From: Candidatus Lindowbacteria bacterium RIFCSPLOWO2_12_FULL_62_27
GTDB taxonomy: Bacteria; Lindowbacteria; 2-12-FULL-62-27
Direction: 5' to 3'
Length of the DNA: 42,231 bases
Assembly (NCBI GenBank): GCA_001784175.1
Contig: MFPR01000035.1
Location: forward strand, 1 to 42,231
The notes beneath the pieces were generated by a model, which was given only the letters and a program-made list of their open reading frames with translations, did not search any database and was not told the DNA's origin. Shown here piece by piece: positions 1-8,318 of the stretch (positions are counted from its first letter, which is position 1; every line of letters begins with the position of its first letter). A program made the position numbers and the translations under genes.

Positions 1-708
1 AATATGCTCAATCCTTTTATCTGATTGTAAATTTCGATGCCCCACGTGACGAATCCGCGTGAAGCATCCGAATTTTCTCGACCAAACGTCAGACTCGGGA
101 AATATAGAATTTTATCTGCCCTGTCTGAAAAAAAATTTCTTTTTTGTAAAAACCTTTCCGGGCGCGCTTCAGAATCGGCAAACACGGGTGGCGGCCCGTC
201 CGAGATTTCAGAATCGGGAATAATGGTTTTATATCGGGGTATCCTCAGGTTTTTAATCATATCTTTCTATCGAACCTCCGGTCATGTCAGCTAACGACCA
301 TGGGTTCCCGCACCCGCGACCCCCGATGACAAGTCGCGGGTGAGGGCGGCGAATGCCGCCCGCCGGGAACCCAAAGTTAGACGACGTCCGATCCCCCCGC
401 TCCATTTCTGATTTTATCTGAAGTTTAATAGCCATGTTTTTACCTGCCAGTCCTATGATTTTAAATATATGTTTCTCTCAATCCTATAGACTCCAGATCA
501 ACCGCTCACGTTTCATCGAAACGGCAGGAGATGACGATCAGGGTAAATATGAATTTTATCTCCTATGTCAGAAAAAAATTTCTTTTTGTAAAAATCTTCG
601 GGCCGCGCGTCGAAAGCTCCTGTGAACTCGGCAGCCGCTCCGAAACCATCATCTCGCCACCCCCTGGTCGGAAAATCTGAATTTTACTCAAAAAATCTAT
701 TTTTATTT
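1..708. other. Non-coding repeat-rich stretch
   Basis: No gene is supported here. The open frames present are short, lack ribosome binding sites and cross the repeats. The stretch consists of two diverged tandem units containing AT-rich blocks and the structured repeats listed separately. Confidence 0.6.
291..382. repeat. Structured repeat copy 1 (three-way junction, attC-like ends)
   Basis: The outer stem pairs CTAAC (291-295) with GTTAG (376-380) and GGGTTCCCG (302-310) with CGGGAACCC (364-372). Two hairpins sit inside: CACCCGCGAC/GTCGCGGGTG (311-320 with 333-342) and GGGCGGC/GCCGCCC (344-350 with 355-361, GAAT loop). The right end GTTAGAC fits the integron core consensus GTTRRRY. The left end AGCTAAC matches RYYYAAC at all but one position. 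A second copy lies at 762-845. The DNA fold is seen directly; whether it acts as a recombination site, an RNA or a REP-like element is not known. Confidence 0.7.
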
Positions 709-768
709 TCATAAACTCAAAAACTCAAAATCTCCAGGGGGGTGCGGGGGGATCGGATGTCGTCTAAC
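376..768. repeat. 25-bp inverted repeat pair enclosing AT-rich DNA
   Basis: Positions 376-400 and 744-768 are inverted copies matching at 24 of 25 bases; both begin or end at the GTTAGAC/GTCTAAC core of the structured repeats. The enclosed segment is AT-rich and non-coding, and carries a block at about 544-608 that is repeated directly at about 100-165 (AAATAT, GAATTTTATCT, then an A-run, TTTCTTTTT and GTAAAAA). So 1-382 and roughly 434-845 look like two diverged copies of a unit of about 450 bp. Confidence 0.6.
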
Positions 769-2406
769 GACCAGCCGTTCCCGCACCCGCGCCCCCAGAT
801 GATCAGGCGCGGGTGAGGGCGGCGAATGCCGCCCGCCGTTTAGACACACCTTGCGCTTGCCTACATCGTCGCGTGTGATCCACGTGCTCAAATCCATGAG
901 TGATTGATATTTGCTGTTGACTATGACGGGCTGCGTCCCACCCTCGTTTGGAGGAGCATCTTTTGCTCCTATAACTAGAAAATCAATGAGACGTTGAAAC
1001 AATTCAGATAACGCTTTGGCATCGCTCGGGTCGGCGTTTTGTACGAGCTCAGCAAGACGCGCCGCGACCACCGATGCATCGATCTCATTTTGCTGATGAT
1101 TTTCCAGTAACTTGATATCGCGTTCAATACCTTTCAACCGCTCTTCGATATTCTTTATCCTCTGTCTAATCTCCTCCCGGGAGAGATCCGAGAGTGGTGT
1201 CAAAGGCAGTTTATCCGTCGTCACGGGTACGAGTTCATCGTGTGCAGCCTTAAGAAGCTTCTTAACGCCATCTCGCTCCGCTTTCGCACCTTCCAGTCTC
1301 TCCGCATTGATGCTTGCGGCTAGGTTGCGACGGACTTCGGCAAGCAGTGATAGGAAACGCTCTGGTACTGAAAAGACTCTCAAGAACCCCAGCAACAATT
1401 CGAGAATGGGTCGCGCAGGGAGGGTATTGTTGCATTCCCTCCGCCGATCTGGATCACGGTGTCTAAATGTCCCGTGCTTGCTTTTGTTTCTATGCAGTTG
1501 CAGTGCATTACCACACTCGCCGCACCGAACCTTGATCCCCCTCAGAGGAGATGGCGGGCGAGTGCGTGGCTGGCGCGCGCCAGAGCGGTCTGCGCCACGC
1601 TGGCGGCGCACACGACATGCTTCTGCGGTTTCTTCATCGATAAGGGCAGTGTGGGCATTACGGCAGATAATCATTATCTCCTTCTTGCGGTATCCAGTGG
1701 CGATGTGGCCGCAGGAGGTTGCGAGCGCTGTCTCAGTCGTCCAGTCCTTCATGCGATGCTGCTTAATATGAATCCCACGATCATGGAAGTTTCCCGCAAT
1801 GCTACTGATCAACTCGCTGTGGGCGTATCTATAATAGAACTCTGCTTTTATCGGCGCTGTGACTGGGTTTGGCTCAAGGTGTTTCGTTTCCTTGCTCTTG
1901 TTGAAACCGTAAGGTGCAGCGCCGTTCGTCCACTTCCCCATGTCCCTTTCGCTACGCTTACCCCGTTGAATGTCTTCACCCCGTTCGTCGTTCTCTATTT
2001 CCGCCTCTGAGAATTTCTCCTTCAGCAGTTTTCGGTCATCAATTGTGTTAAGAAATATCTTGCGTGGTGTGGCGATAAATGCAATTTTTTCTTTCTTGAG
2101 AAGGTAAACGATTGTTTCGCCTTCCAGCCCATTGCGCGCCAATCGATTTGGTTTCCACGTCCACAGCCCGACGGGGCTTTTGCTGAGTTTTATTTCCTCG
2201 ACCATCGCATTGAATTCGTCCCGCTCATAGGGCTCTTTCGCGCGTTTTTCGTCCCTGAAAAACTTGTCGATTTTTTTGCTGTGCCGCTCCGACAAATCAC
2301 ACAACTCTTTTTCCTGCGCTGGAATACTGCTGACTTGTCTGTCTTCTTGCGTTTTCGATTTTCGGAGGTATCCGAGGTTTAGTTCCACATAGGGCAAATC
2401 TTGCAT
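709..2406 (-). CDS. Large serine recombinase
   Basis: This 565-aa protein is a site-specific recombinase of the large serine (resolvase/invertase) family, which integrates and excises phages and integrative elements. The N-terminal catalytic domain has the nucleophile motif GYLRKSKTQED (Ser17) and the arginine motif RLARNGLEGE. A recombinase domain follows, then a zinc ribbon (CGECGNAL, later ECNNTL) and a coiled-coil-like Lys/Glu-rich region, in the usual family order. The start at 2406 is chosen because catalytic homology begins just after it and because ATG overlaps the stop of the upstream gene by one base (TGATG). The final 40 or so residues, after KRKVCLNGG, are encoded by the structured repeat at 762-845 and its flank and are rich in Pro, Arg and His. 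They are probably not native, so the gene end may have been replaced by a repeat insertion. Confidence 0.9.
   Translation of the reverse strand: MQDLPYVELNLGYLRKSKTQEDRQVSSIPAQEKELCDLSERHSKKIDKFFRDEKRAKEPYERDEFNAMVEEIKLSKSPVGLWTWKPNRLARNGLEGETIVYLLKKEKIAFIATPRKIFLNTIDDRKLLKEKFSEAEIENDERGEDIQRGKRSERDMGKWTNGAAPYGFNKSKETKHLEPNPVTAPIKAEFYYRYAHSELISSIAGNFHDRGIHIKQHRMKDWTTETALATSCGHIATGYRKKEIMIICRNAHTALIDEETAEACRVRRQRGADRSGARQPRTRPPSPLRGIKVRCGECGNALQLHRNKSKHGTFRHRDPDRRRECNNTLPARPILELLLGFLRVFSVPERFLSLLAEVRRNLAASINAERLEGAKAERDGVKKLLKAAHDELVPVTTDKLPLTPLSDLSREEIRQRIKNIEERLKGIERDIKLLENHQQNEIDASVVAARLAELVQNADPSDAKALSELFQRLIDFLVIGAKDAPPNEGGTQPVIVNSKYQSLMDLSTWITRDDVGKRKVCLNGGRHSPPSPAPDHLGARVRERLVVRRHPIPPHPPGDFEFLSL
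762..845. repeat. Structured repeat copy 2 (inside the recombinase 3' end)
   Basis: GTCTAAC (762-768) pairs through GTCTAA with TTAGAC (840-845). The inner hairpins are CACCCGCGCC/GGCGCGGGTG (784-793 with 806-815) and GGGCGGC/GCCGCCC (817-823 with 828-834). Relative to copy 1 the first hairpin has changed at two positions per arm-end pair, AC/GT to CC/GG, with pairing kept, which is a compensatory change. About ten bases of the right outer stem are missing compared with copy 1. The repeat is read through by the last codons of the serine recombinase. Confidence 0.7.
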
Positions 2407-2657
2407 CAGCGCCGCCCCCGTTCCGAAGGAAATAGCACGTCGGCAATCAGCGCCGCCGGAACTTCCGGCGACGACGGTGCCGCCGGCTTCGCATTTTTGA
2501 ATGCGGGGCACGAGCGGAGCAGATGGTAGTGGTCAGCTACGCTAATTTCGCGCCGCAGCTCGGCGCGCTCCGCTGGCGTCAGGTAGTCCATGAATCGTTG
2601 TGCGCTCACTTGGGACTCGTGATATTTCTTATCCCATTTCTCCCAATTAATGACCAC
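2406..2657 (-). CDS. Small protein coupled to the serine recombinase
   Basis: This 83-aa protein is not recognised. It starts MVINWEKWDKKYHESQ, is strongly charged, and ends in an Ala/Pro-rich tail. Its TGA shares one base with the ATG of the recombinase, so translation is probably coupled. Small proteins coupled to large serine recombinases sometimes act as directionality or DNA-binding factors, but nothing in this sequence shows that. No clear helix-turn-helix is visible. Confidence 0.6.
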   Translation of the reverse strand: MVINWEKWDKKYHESQVSAQRFMDYLTPAERAELRREISVADHYHLLRSCPAFKNAKPAAPSSPEVPAALIADVLFPSERGRR

Positions 2658-3339
2658 TGCATCCTCCCTCGCCCAACGGCGTTTGAATTCTTCCGCCGAG
2701 CCTCATCACAATATTGCGGATCGAAATGCGCGTGCGCAAGTTTTGCAGCGAATTGATGCGTAATATATACGACCATATCCGGTAACATAATGAGCAGAAA
2801 AAACAGAATGCAATACTCTGCAATACTCTGCAACAAGAGGCATATTTTGCCACATCGGACCCCCAAAAATTCATGCCAATATTCTAACAATGTAGGGATT
2901 ACGCGAGTATCAGGGCTCTTTCATCATCTCGAACTGGCATGGTAGCCCAACATTACACTACAAGATAGATGGTCCATGAATGCCAATCCTAACCAGACAC
3001 CATATAACCTCCGCATTTTAGATGCCGGTAGCCTCCGACGGGAACGCCCAAATAGGATTGCCATGGAGGACCCGACCTATGCCGCCAGTTTGGAAGAAAC
3101 GGGATACGCCCTCCAAGTGAACATTCTCGCTGAACCGGCCCGTCTATTCTATAGGAGAGAGGCACGGATTTTACCAATAACCGCAAAGCCGCCCGGTCCC
3201 GACATCGGCTGGCCGTCTGCGGCGTCTTGTTTTGCCCATATGTCTCTGTTTTTTTCCTCTCTTTGCGCACAGCTTGCCCCTTTGGTTATGTTGCCGGGAG
3301 TGTCATTCGACCTCAAATTCTAGATTTTATGTTGGCAAA
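2658..3339. other. Intergenic stretch without a supported gene
   Basis: About 680 bp lie between the recombinase pair and the TraG-like gene. Short open frames exist on both strands but none has a ribosome binding site or recognisable content. A 10-bp direct repeat TGCAATACTC occurs twice in tandem with a further half copy (2809-2833). It lies upstream of the recombinase operon and could bind a regulator. Confidence 0.5.
2809..2833. repeat. 10-bp tandem direct repeat, two and a half copies
   Basis: TGCAATACTC is at 2809-2818 and 2819-2828 and is followed by TGCAA. The period of one helical turn puts the copies on the same DNA face. It lies about 150 bp upstream of the 83-aa/recombinase operon, so an operator role is possible but unproven. 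Confidence 0.4.
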
Positions 3340-5493
3340 TCAGCATAATACGCGTCCCGGTAGCCGATCCTGCTCGTAGTGCCTGACCAACTCCATTTTC
3401 AGCGGCCCCACGACATTGGAGCCGTCGCTACCTTTGCAGATCGCGCTGAATGCCGCGAGACTCATGAAGTCCGACGGTTTGAAGCTGGAATCCTCTGACA
3501 ACTTGCATGTCCTGGATGCTTCGGCCGCCGAATACGGGCACTCCAATCTGGTCCAGATTTTGTTCTGAAGGCACGACAAAATGTTGAAGACGACGTCGGG
3601 CCGAAGTTTCTGCAATAAAGAAGTGTAGTCCTGAAACGCCACGATATTGATGCACTTCGACTCCCGGGCTCTGTCATAAAACGTGTTATCCGATTTCATG
3701 CTACCCATCCCTCCGCCCGACACAAAACTTTGATACTCATCACAGACGAAGAACGTCGGCCGGCGGCGATTGAGAACGCCTTGAACGCCGGCACAGGCAT
3801 TCTGGCGCTTGAGCCACTCCTCACAGGTGGCTTGGATACGATTCCAACACTCATCCCGCTCCTGATACCCAGCACCTGAGAGAATGCCATTCGCGTCTTG
3901 CTCAGACAATTTTGTGAAGCGCTCCAGAACTACGAGTTTTGCATCGTTTACAATTATTTCCAGCACGGCCTTCCGCCGAACACTTTTTTGGCTCTCGAAC
4001 GATTTTCGTATCTTCATGGCATTGTCGATCAGCGCCATCTTTTCAGTGATTTCATTTTGGCTCAGGCGCGGCGCCCCCGCCCGTGTGGCATTCAACGCCC
4101 TATACTGGCCTTCGAGATTCTTTGTATCCGTCTGTGCCAGCGTCAGCTCTTGATAGAGTCGAAGGATTCGGCCTTCGTTTTCTGTGGATACCCGGCGCAA
4201 CACTGTGTCAAAATACGCCAGCTTCAGGAGGGTCGCAACCGAAGCGGATGGATTCCCGAATTCGGATGGAGGCATCATCAGATATACAATTTGCCCCTTG
4301 TTGATGGCGTCCTCAAAGCCGGCGAACGAAACATCCTTCTGCGCAGGGCAGAAAGTTTTTCGAAACTCTTTCATAGACACGAAGAGGTTGGCGAATTGTG
4401 TCATCTCCCCAACAATGTTCCCTTTCATTTTTTGCTCCATCCCGACCCACTGGGTGTACCAGAGATCCACGCCCTCCGCGTCCTCGTCGGAAACCGTTCC
4501 GGCCTCCAACTTTTTATCCAGATCCGTCATCTCCGCCGCCAAGGCTTCAGCATCCGTTGCGAATTTGAAAATATCTACCATCGTGAAATAACCCCTCGTC
4601 AGCCGACATAGTTCAACCATCCCGCGGACGGCATCCTCCGCGCTCTTGATCCAGAAAGCATCCCTGGGATCCATCCCACCGGAAAGACTGACCGTTGCCT
4701 CTGTAATGCGGGAGGCAATAAAGTCCGCTTTTCCGTTCTCGTAGAGAGGATTGTAGGTGTACTGACCGCCGGGCCGTAGAATGACCAAATCATTCTCCCG
4801 TCCGTATCGCTTACAGTAAATCTGAACCTGTTTGATGAAGTTTCCCTTGACCTCCAGAATCAGCCCACCGGGACGACTCGGATGACCGATGAGCTGATGC
4901 ATGAGCGGGAACATCACCCCCGCAGTCTTTCCGGTCCCGGGACTCCCAATTGTACAGAACCCTTGATAGCACCCGGGTTCAGGGATGGACACCCAGTCGC
5001 CGTTTTTATCGAGTCCGACCTCCAATCGCAACGGCGCCGAATAGTCTTCTGCCGGCGGATCCTCCTCGTCGTCGGGATCGTCGTCCACCTTCTGCGGCTC
5101 AACCGGCTCCGCCTCAACTGCCAAAATGTCGGTGGTGTCTTGTCCCGCTGATTTTGCCCCGCTCTGGAGTTTCATGTCTGTTCCTGAACCCGCCACGGCG
5201 TTGGTGGCCTGTACCCTGTCCGAACTATTTGAACCTGGAGACTCGGTACGCTTATTGTTCTTCATGAGCCCTGTTTCGGTTCGAGGACGACCGCCCGCGC
5301 TCTCGAAAAAATAATCGCCGATGGATTTGCACTTCTTGACGTCCTCCGGTTCGGGTGGTTCCACCTCGCGTGGCCGCACGATCATGATCTCGCGCCTGAA
5401 CTCAACGTCATACCCCGGGCCGCAAATTTCAGACAGGATCTTCTGAATCACGTCGTAGTCGATTTCTTTTTTCTTGGAGCGCAACCGTTCCAT
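3340..5493 (-). CDS. TraG/VirD4-like coupling ATPase without membrane anchor
   Basis: This 717-aa P-loop ATPase belongs to the VirD4/TraG/TraD group, which feeds DNA or protein to type IV secretion channels. Walker A is GSPGTGKT (about residues 183-190), followed by EVKGNF and the typical YNPLYENGKAD segment. Walker B is FFVCDEYQSF near residue 585. An acidic linker rich in Asp and Glu (about 133-151) precedes the ATPase core. The start at 5493 is set by GGGAGGA six bases upstream; an in-frame upstream ATG has no such site. The N-terminus is charged and lacks the paired transmembrane helices of standard VirD4. No relaxase or mating-channel gene is visible nearby. It follows a sigma-like gene in the same operon. 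The family assignment is sound; a role in conjugation is inferred and uncertain. Confidence 0.8.
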   Translation of the reverse strand: MERLRSKKKEIDYDVIQKILSEICGPGYDVEFRREIMIVRPREVEPPEPEDVKKCKSIGDYFFESAGGRPRTETGLMKNNKRTESPGSNSSDRVQATNAVAGSGTDMKLQSGAKSAGQDTTDILAVEAEPVEPQKVDDDPDDEEDPPAEDYSAPLRLEVGLDKNGDWVSIPEPGCYQGFCTIGSPGTGKTAGVMFPLMHQLIGHPSRPGGLILEVKGNFIKQVQIYCKRYGRENDLVILRPGGQYTYNPLYENGKADFIASRITEATVSLSGGMDPRDAFWIKSAEDAVRGMVELCRLTRGYFTMVDIFKFATDAEALAAEMTDLDKKLEAGTVSDEDAEGVDLWYTQWVGMEQKMKGNIVGEMTQFANLFVSMKEFRKTFCPAQKDVSFAGFEDAINKGQIVYLMMPPSEFGNPSASVATLLKLAYFDTVLRRVSTENEGRILRLYQELTLAQTDTKNLEGQYRALNATRAGAPRLSQNEITEKMALIDNAMKIRKSFESQKSVRRKAVLEIIVNDAKLVVLERFTKLSEQDANGILSGAGYQERDECWNRIQATCEEWLKRQNACAGVQGVLNRRRPTFFVCDEYQSFVSGGGMGSMKSDNTFYDRARESKCINIVAFQDYTSLLQKLRPDVVFNILSCLQNKIWTRLECPYSAAEASRTCKLSEDSSFKPSDFMSLAAFSAICKGSDGSNVVGPLKMELVRHYEQDRLPGRVLC

Positions 5494-5639
5494 GGGTTTC
5501 CTCCCGCCGCGTATTCGATTTCTAATGGGAATACGATCACGGAAGGAGTGGACGTGACGGAATTCGAAATTTAACCGGAACATGGGCAAACCATTTCTAT
5601 ACCGCATTCCCATGGACCCGTGGATACCCCGGAACGATA

Positions 5640-6884
5640 TTACGGCGCTGCTTGGGAAACCTCCTCGGCCACAAGCTCTCTGAATACTCGGACGCGCTCG
5701 CTGTAATGGCGCCGCCGTGCGAACGACTCAGCAGGGCTGTAATGACCATTCAGGTAGTCCTGATAGAGTCGCAGCAGTGCTGGATCGTCGGGACTCTCGT
5801 TGGCCATCCGCGGCGTCGCGAATGAAAACGGCCGCTGTGTCATCGAATAGAATCCAGGCATCCGGTTGAGGACTTCGCTCCTTGTGCGATCGGATAACAC
5901 CTGTTCCAGCGTTTGCCGGAGTACTCGCGGGGCCGCATGCGCCTCCACGGTCTCCTGCACAACGGCCAGACGAGTTTCCATGCTCAGAAGCTGATCTTTC
6001 GCCAGGGAGATGAATTCGTCGATCTTCTCCGTCGGCAAATAACCGATGCTTCCGATCTCTTCCTCGGCGAGGAAATTGTTGACGGCCTCCCTGAAATCCG
6101 GGTTATTCTGAAATTGGGCTGCTGTGGACTTTGTGAATCGTTCCATTCTCTTCCGCAGATTCTCCGCAGAATAGAACAGTCGCATACGGTCAAGGCCGTT
6201 ATCCGTAGCCCCTTCAAAGATCGTGTTCAACCGCCTTGCGATATCCTCGTAGGTCATCCGTCCAAAAAATCTCAAAATCCACAGAAAGGTCACGTCAGCC
6301 GGGGACAAATCAAAAAGCGCGTTCATAGCCGTGCGCAGCGCATCCGATGCGTTGATTTTTCTATTCAGGATGTCGTCAGACCTATCAGACGACAGCGGAA
6401 ATACGATCCGGGCACGTCCGACGTCCTGAGAATCAGACTTGGGGGGCAGACCCGTCGCTGGCTTCTTTGAACTGGACTTGCGTCCGCTCTTGCACCGGAG
6501 CCCGAGTTGCTGGCGGAACGCATCGTGGACGGAGTTCCGCAACACTTTACGAAGGTATGGCACGAAGGGCCGGCGCCGGTCCCATTTCCTCAATGCGTTC
6601 AAAAAGGCGCGGTTGATATCCGAACCGCTGTCATGAAGTTCGAGAACTAGTTTCCCACCGACGGCACCAGGAGACATGCTTCCATCGACATAACGAAACA
6701 GGCTCATTTCATACAGCACTTTGAGAGCAGAATCATACTCCGATCGAAGCGATTCCGGGTCCGTTCCATTTGATGACGGTGACTGTAGCTTGTCATGGAG
6801 CCGTGAAACCTGAAGCGCCGCTTCGTCGATGTGGCTTCGCGTGACCGACTTGACGTTTCTAATCAACAGGGCATTATTGGACAT
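5640..6884 (-). CDS. Sigma-70-like protein with long C-terminal extension
   Basis: This 414-aa protein has a sigma region-2-like stretch (about 90-130: INRAFLNALRKWD, then RPFVPYLRKVLRN) that resembles the core-RNAP-binding helices of ECF-type factors. A region-4-like helix-turn-helix follows (LSPADVTFLWILRFFGRMTYE, residues about 195-220, with EDIARRLN). The remaining ~190 residues are helical and not recognised. ECF factors are normally about 190 aa, so this is twice the usual length. GAGGAGGAGA lies upstream of ATG 6884. The gene sits 19 nt after the winged-helix regulator and before the TraG-like gene. The sigma function is inferred from motif resemblance. Confidence 0.6.
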   Translation of the reverse strand: MSNNALLIRNVKSVTRSHIDEAALQVSRLHDKLQSPSSNGTDPESLRSEYDSALKVLYEMSLFRYVDGSMSPGAVGGKLVLELHDSGSDINRAFLNALRKWDRRRPFVPYLRKVLRNSVHDAFRQQLGLRCKSGRKSSSKKPATGLPPKSDSQDVGRARIVFPLSSDRSDDILNRKINASDALRTAMNALFDLSPADVTFLWILRFFGRMTYEDIARRLNTIFEGATDNGLDRMRLFYSAENLRKRMERFTKSTAAQFQNNPDFREAVNNFLAEEEIGSIGYLPTEKIDEFISLAKDQLLSMETRLAVVQETVEAHAAPRVLRQTLEQVLSDRTRSEVLNRMPGFYSMTQRPFSFATPRMANESPDDPALLRLYQDYLNGHYSPAESFARRRHYSERVRVFRELVAEEVSQAAP

Positions 6885-6903
6885 GATCCAGTCTCCTCCT
6901 CAA

Positions 6904-7701
6904 CTATTTTGAGCCATGGTTTTTGGACAAGTCGGGAGGCTTGTCCATGACACGCCGAAACGATTCCTCGGACATATCGAGAAGAAAACCCCACTTCCTG
7001 ATCAGCGATGGCGTATTCTTCTCGGCCATTACCTTTTCAGCACGATTTTCGGTTGGAAGATAATGCTTTGGTTGAGTCCGACGTCGATCCCGGAACTCCT
7101 TGGCCCTCGCCCTGAGATTCGGTTGGCCGAAGAGTTTTCCGGCCACATCCAGCAACATTCCCAAACTGTGCCGAACGTCGTGGCGGTTTGCTTCAGAGCG
7201 CAGAAGAGTCCAGTCCAATCTGGCCGATACCTGCGCAAGGAAGCACGGCAGGACACGCAGTACCGTGGCTTCTCTGTGGGACAAGATGACGGCACTTGCA
7301 ATAGTGGCCTCCAGAGGCATCAGCTTGCCTGCCGTCATATTTCCGGCTCGGCGGATAGGGGCGCCATATTCAGCCAATGCAGCCACAACGGCATCCCTGT
7401 CTTTCACCTGCATTCGGGACTCGCGCCGGAATGAACATTTTCTCAGGAGATCGGCCAAGCATCGCATGACAGGCTGATCCCAGGCTGCTTCGTGATGTCC
7501 CGCGGCCGCATGACGGCGGCGATGGACAAACCCCATTCTGACCAGCCGCTCCAACTCACGCGCCACCGGGAAATAGGCCAACCCAACGCGCTTGGCCAGT
7601 GCCCTGGCGCTGCCTGAAAACTTGTGAAGGAGCAATTCGTTGAGGACGACCGCTCTGACCCGACTGCCCAACAGTTCCGCCGCGACGCTCATATTATCCA
7701 T
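6904..7701 (-). CDS. Winged-helix DNA-binding protein, probable autoregulator
   Basis: This 265-aa protein has an N-terminal winged helix (about residues 5-65): LGSRVRAVVLNELLLHKFSG, then ARALAKRVGLAYFPVARELE as the helix-turn-helix, then LVRMGFVHRRR as the wing. This is the fold seen in small nucleotidyltransferase-associated and MarR/ArsR-like regulators. The C-terminal ~190 residues are not confidently assigned. It is the first gene of the operon leading to the sigma-like and TraG-like genes. The start has no Shine-Dalgarno site. A TTGACA/TATTAT promoter places the transcript start at or next to the ATG, so the mRNA is probably leaderless. An inverted repeat covers the -10 box and the first codons, which suggests autorepression. 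Confidence 0.7.
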   Translation of the reverse strand: MDNMSVAAELLGSRVRAVVLNELLLHKFSGSARALAKRVGLAYFPVARELERLVRMGFVHRRRHAAAGHHEAAWDQPVMRCLADLLRKCSFRRESRMQVKDRDAVVAALAEYGAPIRRAGNMTAGKLMPLEATIASAVILSHREATVLRVLPCFLAQVSARLDWTLLRSEANRHDVRHSLGMLLDVAGKLFGQPNLRARAKEFRDRRRTQPKHYLPTENRAEKVMAEKNTPSLIRKWGFLLDMSEESFRRVMDKPPDLSKNHGSK

Positions 7702-7714
7702 ATTTTAGATAATA
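7692..7714. promoter_or_regulatory. Inverted-repeat operator over -10 box and start codon
   Basis: Arms TATTATC (7692-7698) and GATAATA (7708-7714) are exact inverted copies with a 9-base spacer. The site overlaps the -10 hexamer and codons 1-3 of the winged-helix gene. A homodimeric wHTH protein bound here would block RNA polymerase. Confidence 0.55.
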
Positions 7715-7737
7715 CTATTTTATGCCGAATTTGTCAA
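7709..7737 (-). promoter_or_regulatory. Near-consensus sigma-70 promoter, probably leaderless
   Basis: On the minus strand TTGACA (7737-7732) is followed by exactly 17 bases and TATTAT (7714-7709). The ATG at 7701-7699 starts 7 bases after the -10 box, so the predicted transcript begins at or one or two bases before the start codon, and no ribosome binding site exists. Confidence 0.7.
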
Positions 7738-7769
7738 CAAGAATAATACATTTCCCTGCCCACCCCTAT

Positions 7770-8318
7770 TTAATGGCCGGCGCCCCTCCAACCGCGTTTG
7801 TCGATTTTGCGGACATCGGGGACGTCCTTGATCGACATCAGATACTTGCAGAGTCGGCGCAGTTCGTCGTCCACCTCCGACCCATCGAACGGCTTCACGT
7901 ATATCGCGTTGCCATAATTCCTCGATACGTTGGCCATCGTGTCCTCAACGATCAGGATCTTCTCCAACGGGTGTCCCGGTTGTTTGACTTTCCTCAAATT
8001 CTTGACGGCGACTTCCTCCATGGTCTCCGGATCCATCTGCATCCTGCAACGGCTCCGGCTCCAGACGAATTTCAGATTCTCCAGCGCCGGAAAAATCCTG
8101 GCCACAATGACATTCACATAATCCTCACTGCCGGCCGACCAGACCGCCATGTCGAAGTGCTCCCCGAGCACCCGGATCATTTCTTCGGCGAACGGCCGCT
8201 GATAGACATGATACGTCTCGAACATAAAATCGGCGGGGCGGTCGAGCTGCGACAGCGATGTATGGATCAACGTCTCGTCGAGGTCGAATATCAGGAGTTT
8301 GTCACACGGCATCGTCAT
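7770..8318 (-). CDS. HAD-superfamily phosphatase, FCP1/SCP (NIF-domain) type
   Basis: This 182-aa protein begins with the catalytic motif LIFDLDETLIHTS (DxDxT), where the first Asp is the phosphorylated nucleophile. It continues with MAVWSAGSEDYVNVIVAR (motif II Ser region) and LIVEDTMANV (motif IV acidic region), the order of FCP1/SCP-like phosphatases. In eukaryotes the family dephosphorylates RNA polymerase II tails; bacterial members have mostly unknown substrates. Its start ATG overlaps the stop of a 37-codon frame upstream as ATGA. A second in-frame ATG lies at 8312. It closes a cluster with two metallophosphoesterases. Confidence 0.85.
   Translation of the reverse strand: MTMPCDKLLIFDLDETLIHTSLSQLDRPADFMFETYHVYQRPFAEEMIRVLGEHFDMAVWSAGSEDYVNVIVARIFPALENLKFVWSRSRCRMQMDPETMEEVAVKNLRKVKQPGHPLEKILIVEDTMANVSRNYGNAIYVKPFDGSEVDDELRRLCKYLMSIKDVPDVRKIDKRGWRGAGH

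Noticed and set aside
37-294. 85-codon plus-strand frame ending in the TAAC of repeat copy 1, like an integron cassette gene
   Set aside because: There is no ribosome binding site, the composition is repeat-like and no recognisable protein content is seen. The stop overlapping the attC-like core is suggestive but not enough to call a gene.
2606-2890. 94-codon minus-strand frame with a hydrophobic segment
   Set aside because: It overlaps the better supported 83-aa gene start and has no ribosome binding site or family resemblance.
2976-3323. 115-codon plus-strand frame between recombinase and TraG-like genes
   Set aside because: No ribosome binding site and no domain; probably chance.
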